Positions 1 through 5,665 of a stretch of 7,328 nucleotides of DNA are shown one piece after another. A program made the position numbers and the translations under genes. The notes beneath the pieces are model-generated. The model had not been told where the DNA came from. It saw only the letters and a program-made list of their open reading frames with translations, and did not search any database. Source of the DNA: Candidatus Pacearchaeota archaeon (GTDB taxonomy: Archaea > Nanoarchaeota > Nanoarchaeia > Pacearchaeales > GW2011-AR1); assembly GCA_002690445.1 (NCBI GenBank), contig NZER01000094.1, positions 1 to 7,328 on the forward strand, read 5' to 3'. Position 1 is the stretch's first letter, and every line of letters begins with the position of its first letter.

Positions 1-1075
1 AGGGATTCCCAGCCGTGACAGCAAGGTGGTTGCCTTGCCGTCCACGGAGGATGCAGGGAGGTCGGAGACGGCGTCTGTGGTCATACAGGACGAGGCTGAC
101 TTCCATGAGTACCATGCTCAGAACTATGCTGCGGTGAAGCCGACGGTGGACGCAGGTGGGCAGATGGTTATGGGCAGCACTTCCAACAAGAGGAACATGA
201 GTTCGCTTTTCAAGGAGTTGTACAGGGGGTCTCCTGACAATGGGTGGGAGACCATGTTCATTCCTTGGGGCGCGAAGCCGGGGAGGGATGAGAAGTGGTA
301 TGAGTTTGTGAAGGGTGGTGTGCCGACAACCGAGTTGCACGGCATGAGTCCTGAGCAGTTCATGGAGCAGGAGTATCCCGGTGATGAGCAGGAGGCGTTG
401 TCTCCTCCGAGGGCGCAGTCGATATTTGACCGTGAGATGATAGCCGGGATGATGGATGACTGTTGTGAGCCGATAAGGTCTGTGGGTGCTGCGAAGGTGT
501 ATCAGGAGCCGAGGGCGGCGAGGAAGTATGTGGCAGGCACGGATGTGGCGTCTGGGGTGGGAATGGACTATTCTGTCACCGTGGTGGTGGATGCTGTCAG
601 TGGGTATGTAGTTGCGGACCTTGTGACGAACACCCTTCAGCCGGAGGACTTTTCCGTGGCGTCTATGGACCTTCTGGAGGTTTTCCGCAACCCGGACTGG
701 GGGATTGAGAACAACTTTTCGGACACGGTGCTGACAGTTGCTAGGGATATGAACTATCCTAAGCTGTACCGCCGCAGGGTTGGCAGGGGGAGGCAGATGC
801 GGAAGGAGTACGGGTGGAAGACTGACCGTGCCAGCAGGCAGTCCCTGTTTGACGAGCTGAGGGCGGAATTCAACGCCGGTCACCTGACCATACCGAACAG
901 GCATGGGTTGGACGAGTTTTCAACGATAATTGCCGCGCCGGGGGAGAAGCCGCAGGCTATGGGCGGCACCCATGACGACTATGTCATGGCACTGGGTGTG
1001 GCTTTGATGGTGCGTTATGACCGGGGTATTATCAACACAACCGGCAAGGTTATACAGATGCCGATGCTGGCATAG
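1..1075 (+). CDS. terL: Phage terminase large subunit, 5'-truncated by the window edge
   Basis: This is the motor and nuclease of the DNA-packaging complex: it translocates viral DNA through the portal using ATP and cuts the concatemer. The frame is open from base 2, so the true start lies upstream; the GTG at 26 is internal. Counting residues from that GTG, the segment LPSTEDAGRSETAS (4-17) leads into the Walker B box VVIQDEAD (18-25, acidic pair D22-E23). The coupling-type motif MGSTSN follows at 49-54. The RuvC-like nuclease domain starts at GTDVASG (first acid D173, base 542). Its second acid is in GIENN (E228, base 707), and GGTHDDYVMALGVA (313-326) holds the last Asp pair. All three nuclease motifs are thus intact. 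The Walker A box should lie left of the window. It ends 9 nt before the portal gene, the usual terminase-portal order. Arginine is mostly encoded by AGG (15 of 23 by hand count). Confidence 0.93.
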   Translation, partial: GIPSRDSKVVALPSTEDAGRSETASVVIQDEADFHEYHAQNYAAVKPTVDAGGQMVMGSTSNKRNMSSLFKELYRGSPDNGWETMFIPWGAKPGRDEKWYEFVKGGVPTTELHGMSPEQFMEQEYPGDEQEALSPPRAQSIFDREMIAGMMDDCCEPIRSVGAAKVYQEPRAARKYVAGTDVASGVGMDYSVTVVVDAVSGYVVADLVTNTLQPEDFSVASMDLLEVFRNPDWGIENNFSDTVLTVARDMNYPKLYRRRVGRGRQMRKEYGWKTDRASRQSLFDELRAEFNAGHLTIPNRHGLDEFSTIIAAPGEKPQAMGGTHDDYVMALGVALMVRYDRGIINTTGKVIQMPMLA

Positions 1076-1084
1076 GGGAATCAA

Positions 1085-2959
1085 ATGGCAGAGAGGAACA
1101 CTCCTCCCGATATTGACCAGATAATCCGTTTCAGGAAGAAGATGGGTGAGCTGTGGGCTAACGCGCACCTTGAGTGGCGTGACAATGATGCCTACTACCA
1201 GAGGAAGTTCAAGGTCTGGTCCAACAACTATCAGGGGAGACCCGTCTTCTATGACTCGACCCCTACCCACCTTGTTGACCACGCCGTGTCAACCCTCATG
1301 AGCTTCTCTCCTAGGATCCACAGGGAGCCTGTCGGGGATTCAGAGCAGCACAAGGTGGATGCGACTAACCTTGAGAACGGTCTGAAGGCTGTAATAGATG
1401 ATGCCATCATGAAGGAGACGACTGTTCCTTGGAAGATGATGGCGCAGTACCTCGTGGCTCACGGCTACACGGTCATAGAGGGTCCGGTGCTTGCCGGTCT
1501 TGGGGATAGACCGGAAGAGCCTGAGAGGGACGGCTTTGACTCGGAAGAGGATTATGACGCGGCTGTGACGGTTTACCGTGCCAACCGTAAGTCATTCAAC
1601 CCGATACGGATCCGCGTTCCCCATCCATCGATGGTGTTGATGAATCCGAGGGAGAAGGTTCCTTCCATAGCGTTGAAGACCTCCAAGATGATGGCACAGG
1701 ATCTCCATGAGCAGTCTGTCATCAAGAAGAAGCGCCAGAGGCGGAAGTATGCCGAGATCTTCAACCTTGACCAGCACGACCCGTGGGACGAGATCGAGTG
1801 CTGGGACTACTGGACGCCGCAGTGGCACGTTAAGCTTATTGCCGGTGGGGTGAACAACTACTCCGCACCGTCGGCGCAGGGGGCTTCGATAATATGGGCT
1901 GAGAGGAATACTTGGGGCTTTGTGCCTTTTGCACACAGCTTTGCAGGATGGGGCATGGAACTGTCGGACAGCGGTGAGAACCCTGCCGATCTGGCACAGG
2001 GAATCCTGACGCCCAACAAGGAGACCATCAGGAAGAGGACACAGGAGGTATCTGCCTTTCACCAGATACTCCTGCGCTTTGCCTTCGCACCGATGGGAAC
2101 CTCAAGGGATCCCATGACGCTGGCACAGGCAATTTCCAACGAGGGGATACTGGAGGGGGATCCGCAGGACTTCTGGGTCATGCAGACTCCTGACATACCC
2201 CCGTGGGCGTTGCAGCTCAGGAGCCAGACAGATTCCACGCTGGAGCTGGGAACCTACTCCTCCGCACTTGCAGGGGTGAAGCAGCCCGGTGTCGGCACTG
2301 TCGGTCAGCAGGCTATACTGAACACTGCCGGTATGCGTATCTTTGGACCGCTTGAAGCCCAGAGGGAGCATCTTGCATCCATAGTGGGGCAGAGGATCCT
2401 GCAACTCGTTGACACGGTCTCGGAACTCTCCGGCGGTATCGGGGCATATGGTAAGAGCCTGACAAGATCTCAGGTGCATAATGTCTACGGTGTTCAGGTT
2501 GAGTTCCCACATTCGGACCCTGTCATGGAGATGCAGCGCCGCCAGATGGCGCTCTCCGAGTATCAGGCAGGGCTGATTGACCCGTTGACCTATTATGAGC
2601 AGGCTGGATACGAGGGCGGAACAGAGATACAGCAGAGGATGATAGAGCAGGCTATCAGGGATCTGCCATCTGTCAGGCAGAGGATTGAGACACTGGTCGC
2701 GCAGCGGATGGGACTTGTGGACGAGGACAATCAGGATGCTGCCGGACAGGAGATATCTGCAAGGCAGACGGCTATGGGACCACAGATACCGGGCATGAAC
2801 GGCGCCGGTGGCATGGCTCCTGCCCCTCCGGGTGCAGGTGCAGCGGAAGCCATGTCCGGTCCTCCTCCCGGTGGACCTCCCGGCGGACCTCCTGCGGATA
2901 TAAATTCGATGTTGACTCCGGGTACATTTCGCCCGGAAAGGATAGACCTTGGCAGGTAA
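1085..2959 (+). CDS. Portal protein (head-tail connector), probable
   Basis: The likely role is the ring at the capsid vertex through which DNA is packaged and ejected, and on which the terminase docks. The start ATG has AGGGGA at 1074-1079, 5 nt upstream. Portal-like features seen in the 624 residues are: DSTPTHLVDHAVSTL then FSPRIHREPVGD (57-85), matching the usual early helix and 'P-x-I-x-x-x-P' stretch; RIRVPHPSMVLMNP (175-188), like the 'v-x-P-x-x-v-x-x-dP' strand of portals; WGFVPFAHSF (277-286); a Gly-rich GVKQPGVGTVGQQA (397-410) before a long helix (to about 445); and AGLIDPLTYYEQAGYEG (495-511), a common C-terminal portal helix-turn. Residues from about 567 are Pro/Gly/Ala-rich and probably disordered. 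At 624 residues it is longer than small siphovirus portals (about 500). Its position directly after terL is the strongest support. I cannot assign a specific portal family. Confidence 0.78.
   Translation: MAERNTPPDIDQIIRFRKKMGELWANAHLEWRDNDAYYQRKFKVWSNNYQGRPVFYDSTPTHLVDHAVSTLMSFSPRIHREPVGDSEQHKVDATNLENGLKAVIDDAIMKETTVPWKMMAQYLVAHGYTVIEGPVLAGLGDRPEEPERDGFDSEEDYDAAVTVYRANRKSFNPIRIRVPHPSMVLMNPREKVPSIALKTSKMMAQDLHEQSVIKKKRQRRKYAEIFNLDQHDPWDEIECWDYWTPQWHVKLIAGGVNNYSAPSAQGASIIWAERNTWGFVPFAHSFAGWGMELSDSGENPADLAQGILTPNKETIRKRTQEVSAFHQILLRFAFAPMGTSRDPMTLAQAISNEGILEGDPQDFWVMQTPDIPPWALQLRSQTDSTLELGTYSSALAGVKQPGVGTVGQQAILNTAGMRIFGPLEAQREHLASIVGQRILQLVDTVSELSGGIGAYGKSLTRSQVHNVYGVQVEFPHSDPVMEMQRRQMALSEYQAGLIDPLTYYEQAGYEGGTEIQQRMIEQAIRDLPSVRQRIETLVAQRMGLVDEDNQDAAGQEISARQTAMGPQIPGMNGAGGMAPAPPGAGAAEAMSGPPPGGPPGGPPADINSMLTPGTFRPERIDLGR
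2861..2893 (+). repeat. Pro/Gly low-complexity repeat in the portal C-terminus
   Basis: Short imperfect tandem units of CCT/CCC and GGT/GGA/GGC codons encode PPPGGPPGGPP (residues 593-603). They sit inside a longer Pro/Gly/Ala/Met-rich tail that begins near residue 567. This is coding low complexity, probably a flexible tail, and shows no sign of being a regulatory or mobile element. Confidence 0.8.
2935..2942 (+). promoter_or_regulatory. Ribosome binding site that supports the TTG start of the small gene
   Basis: GGAAAGGA lies within the last codons of the portal gene. Its AGGA core ends 6 nt before the TTG at 2949. No in-frame ATG occurs before about residue 36 of the small protein, so this site decides the start call. 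Confidence 0.6.
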
Positions 2960-3146
2960 ATCTAGAAACCCGTACACAGACGCTATCCTCAGTGTCGTGA
3001 GCCAGTATGACTACATAGCAAAGGACGCAAAGAAAAAGCGTGTGCCGAAAGTCATGGCGGAACGCAGGGAGGATAAGCACAACCCCATTTCCCGGTGGTT
3101 GTCACAAAACAACATAGAAGACCGTGACTTTGAGGGATTCCTCTAA
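2949..3146 (+). CDS. Small basic hypothetical protein between portal and large virion gene
   Basis: I do not recognise this 65-residue protein. It is soluble-looking, with no membrane segment or signal peptide. It begins AGKSRNPYTDAILSVVSQYD, then has a lysine/arginine-rich middle (KDAKKKRVPKVMAERRED, about 26-43) and an acidic C-terminus (EDRDFEGFL). The net positive middle could contact DNA or a partner protein, but that is a guess. It starts with TTG, overlapping the portal stop by 11 nt, with a good ribosome binding site upstream. Its stop codon shares one base with the next start (TAATG). Such tight packing in the same frame order argues that it is real and translated with its neighbours. 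Candidates by position are a small head-completion or packaging accessory protein. Confidence 0.75.
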   Translation: MAGKSRNPYTDAILSVVSQYDYIAKDAKKKRVPKVMAERREDKHNPISRWLSQNNIEDRDFEGFL

Positions 3147-5665
3147 TGAGTGGAGAACGAACTTATGCAGACAATCTGCAAGATTTTGCAAACAAGATCA
3201 ATATCCTCCGTAAGATACGTCTTGCCGAGGTGGAAAGCTATTATCCTGATCAGGATCTTATAGAGGACTTAAACGGAATATTAGCTGATACTGGGATATT
3301 CGGTGGGATAGGTGTTAAGTCGGTTGGCAGGGGGGAACGCAAACTTCCGGAATTTACAGTTGGGGATGCTCAACGATTTTTTGATGAGATGGCTACTGAT
3401 TATGTTGCTGAGGCAGGCGGTGTAGTTGATTTTGCCCTTAAACAAGATATAGCCCAGAGAATGTTTGAGAATCCTTACCTAGAAATCAACATGGAGACGG
3501 GTCTTGTTGACCTTGTCAATGTGACAGCTCTCACAGAATCACAGGTACAGGGTGACCCGTTGGGTAAGATGCTGTATGAGCGACAGATACGGGCATGGAA
3601 TGACCCGAATGTCATACTGAAGGGAAATATACTCGGTCTCACACTGACGGCAGCGGCTACCTCTAACTTTTTAGGCGGTAATCGTGATATTGGATTTCAG
3701 ATTGCAAATCGTATCAAGGGTCGATCCACGCTAGAGCCTGAAGCAATCTCTGATGATCTGGTAATAAACTGGTTAACCCAATGGGATTCAAATCTTCCCA
3801 TGATTCGACAGTACCTTTTTGACGGCAAAATATATGATGCCGAGGGAAAGGTCATGGCACAAAATGTGTCGGGATATGACAAAACAGATACCGAGGCTTC
3901 TTTAAATGCGCTTATACAGTGGGAGATGGGTAACCCGACACGGATCATAGACGGAGAATCCCTTGTTCCCCAGTATGGCAATGATTTTACTACACGCCGT
4001 GCAAACCAGATTGCAGAGGCACAAATGGACTGGGGCTGGGATCCGGCACAGTCAATTGCTGCCAATGTAAAACGCATCTTAGATAAGAAGGGTTTTGATG
4101 CAGATGACAAGATTACGTTTCCGGACGGAGATGAACGGTATGCTGTACGAAAAACACGGGAAGCTATAGTCTCAAATCTGGAAGACAGTATGCGCTTATC
4201 CCTTTATGACAAGGGATCACGGGAATATGCAGAAGAGATTATCGGTGGTGTGCGTGATGCTGACGGGAAGATCATCTCAGAAGGATTGATGGACTTAACC
4301 GGCATTAAATTTGAGCTGTTTACCCAGCGTTATGCAAATCGTCTCGGCGCTCTAAACGCCGTAAAGTGGGACAGGACCGGAAAGAATGGACTTGAGGAAG
4401 CTGCGAAGGCTGTCCTTGACCGGATGGGCTACGATGAAGACGACATATCTGAGGGAGATTTTGATTTCCTGTGGAAGCAGATGCGTGGATTTCCGTCACT
4501 GGGAGATGCCCTATCGGATGAATCTATAAGAAGCTGGGTTAAAGATGCCAGTGAAGCACAGATTGCTGAAGATGTTGTAGATAGACGAGTAGATCTGAAT
4601 AAAGGCAGTAACCTGCAAGCGCTTGTCAAGAGTGCAATGAGGTCAAAGGGTCTTATCACTGCTACGACTGGTGCTGAGTTTGAAGGACATCTGGACAATT
4701 ATACGATTCCTGAGATAGTCCGTCGCATTGTTAATGAGGGAGGAGCTGATTCTCTCAGTGATGTGATGGAGTTTGTTAACAGGATGACCGATACGGGCAT
4801 ACTGGGTGACCCGGAGCAGTTTACTGCTTATGATGTACTGGAATCTGATTACCAAAGACAGTTCATGGGAGATCCGTTAAGACCTCCCATGGCTCCCGGC
4901 ATGACCGAATTCAAGGTGGAACAGGCGTTTACTCCGGAACCTATACCAGAAGCAGAGTTTGATATTGCTTCCTTACAGCCTGAATTACAGACACTTGCAT
5001 TTGAAAGACCTGAATTTGCCAAGTTCCTGAGTATACAAATGTCGGATCCTGAATATCTTGAAGCTTTTAAGAAAGTTGGTCAGGAAAGACTAAAGGTGAC
5101 TGAAGAAGGAGATGTTCTCGCTGCGGAGACTGCTGCGGAGTTTGGTAAACGTGCTGCCTATGCAAGGGAGGAAGCACGACAATCACAAGCTGCGCTGGAA
5201 GGTTACCAGAGAGAACGTGCTGAAGATGTAAGGGTAGAGGAAAAACAGGCTGCTTTCCTTAGTCCCGAAGAAGAAGAAGCAGGAATGTTTGCTCCTGCCG
5301 CACCTACTGAGGCAGCACCTCATGATGCTGCGTATTTCGCTGCTTTTCATGCACCAGATCCTGAAGAGCTAGAAGCAGCATACAGACAGGATTATGAAAC
5401 AGCTCAGGCACGGGCGGATGAGGCGGCTCGGTATACTGGTGCGGCATTTAAGAAGCATCTTTATGAATTCCAGAGAATTCCCGGTATGACTACCGAGGAT
5501 TTCTTCCGTTCCAGACTGCCGGGATTTGAAAAGCAGTTCAAGGGAACCGCTTTTGAAAAAGCTGCTCTGGCGCGTAAACAGCGTGAAGAGGAAGCTGAAA
5601 CCAGTCGCAGAAGGCAAGAGATTGCTAGAACTTCAGCGCGTACTATTGTGAGGAGCAGGCAATGA
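3146..5665 (+). CDS. Large uncharacterised protein, probable virion component with internal repeat
   Basis: I do not recognise a catalytic domain in these 839 residues. The ATG shares a base with the previous stop (TAATG), with GAGGGA at 3132-3137 as the ribosome site. Residues 1-570 look globular and mostly helical, with a more hydrophobic patch at about 159-177 (GNILGLTLTAAATSNFLGG) that is too weak to call a membrane segment. A repeat is visible at 281-321 and 392-433 (shared pattern F-T-x-R-x-A-N ... LD-[KR]-x-G-[FY]-D-x-D-D). Residues 571-610 are a Pro-rich linker. From about 611 the chain is Ala/Glu/Gln-rich and helical, likely partly coiled coil (645-700 and 735-770). It closes with RSRLPGFEKQF (788-798) and a strongly charged, arginine-ending tail. 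Its size, helicity and place after the portal suggest an internal virion, ejection or scaffold-like protein. No capsid, protease or tape-measure signature is seen. The 4-nt ATGA overlap couples it to the next gene. Confidence 0.9.
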   Translation: MSGERTYADNLQDFANKINILRKIRLAEVESYYPDQDLIEDLNGILADTGIFGGIGVKSVGRGERKLPEFTVGDAQRFFDEMATDYVAEAGGVVDFALKQDIAQRMFENPYLEINMETGLVDLVNVTALTESQVQGDPLGKMLYERQIRAWNDPNVILKGNILGLTLTAAATSNFLGGNRDIGFQIANRIKGRSTLEPEAISDDLVINWLTQWDSNLPMIRQYLFDGKIYDAEGKVMAQNVSGYDKTDTEASLNALIQWEMGNPTRIIDGESLVPQYGNDFTTRRANQIAEAQMDWGWDPAQSIAANVKRILDKKGFDADDKITFPDGDERYAVRKTREAIVSNLEDSMRLSLYDKGSREYAEEIIGGVRDADGKIISEGLMDLTGIKFELFTQRYANRLGALNAVKWDRTGKNGLEEAAKAVLDRMGYDEDDISEGDFDFLWKQMRGFPSLGDALSDESIRSWVKDASEAQIAEDVVDRRVDLNKGSNLQALVKSAMRSKGLITATTGAEFEGHLDNYTIPEIVRRIVNEGGADSLSDVMEFVNRMTDTGILGDPEQFTAYDVLESDYQRQFMGDPLRPPMAPGMTEFKVEQAFTPEPIPEAEFDIASLQPELQTLAFERPEFAKFLSIQMSDPEYLEAFKKVGQERLKVTEEGDVLAAETAAEFGKRAAYAREEARQSQAALEGYQRERAEDVRVEEKQAAFLSPEEEEAGMFAPAAPTEAAPHDAAYFAAFHAPDPEELEAAYRQDYETAQARADEAARYTGAAFKKHLYEFQRIPGMTTEDFFRSRLPGFEKQFKGTAFEKAALARKQREEEAETSRRRQEIARTSARTIVRSRQ
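3986..4108 (+). repeat. Internal protein repeat, copy 1 (residues 281-321 of the 839-aa protein)
   Basis: Copy 1 starts FTTRRANQIAEAQ and ends VKRILDKKGFDADD. Aligned with copy 2 it keeps F, T, R, A, N, a hydrophobic after Q/R, a W-D pair, and the closing LD-[KR]-x-G-[FY]-D-x-D-D. A DAEGKV motif lies about 50 residues upstream (231-236). The similarity is at protein level; the DNA has diverged. Confidence 0.55.
4319..4444 (+). repeat. Internal protein repeat, copy 2 (residues 392-433 of the 839-aa protein)
   Basis: Copy 2 starts FTQRYANRLGALN and ends AKAVLDRMGYDEDD. It is one residue longer than copy 1 and begins 111 residues after it. A DADGKI motif (371-376) lies 21 residues upstream, matching the DAEGKV motif before copy 1 but at shorter distance. 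A possible third, degenerate unit is LQALVKSAMRSKGLI at 490-504, which I do not call. Confidence 0.55.
5651..5655 (+). promoter_or_regulatory. Ribosome binding site for the last gene
   Basis: AGGAG lies inside the end of the 839-residue protein's gene, 6 nt before the ATG at 5662. Together with the ATGA stop/start overlap it fixes this start and suggests translational coupling. Confidence 0.65.

Noticed and set aside
26..1075. GTG at 26 as the start of the terminase
   Set aside because: The frame is open to the left edge, and the residues before it (GIPSRDSK) fit a continuing terminase ATPase domain. Walker B lies only ~20 residues in, so Walker A must be upstream.
1625..1634. 10-bp palindrome CCATCGATGG
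   Set aside because: It is a single copy inside the portal gene and has no spacing partner or operator context; chance is sufficient.
2102..2977. Long minus-strand open frame (291 codons) opposite the portal gene
   Set aside because: It lies fully antisense to a well-supported portal gene, its translation is Arg/Cys/His-rich with no recognisable motif, and such frames are common opposite GC-rich genes. The same applies to the minus-strand frames at 920-1282, 1592-2062, 2313-2510 and 2772-3080.
3620..3680. Possible transmembrane segment in the 839-residue protein (GNILGLTLTAAATSNFLGG)
   Set aside because: It is short, broken by Asn, Ser and Thr, and lacks a continuous ~20-residue hydrophobic core.
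3697..4110. Minus-strand open frames opposite the 839-residue gene (also 4429-4698, 4643-4855, 5369-5617)
   Set aside because: They are antisense to an intact long gene, Ser/Leu-rich as expected of a reversed frame, and have no neighbouring minus-strand genes.
4320..4435. EF-hand-like acidic loops (GFDADD, GYDEDD) in the 839-residue protein
   Set aside because: The 12-residue D-x-D-x-D-G...E spacing of a true EF-hand is not met. I treat them only as part of the internal repeat.
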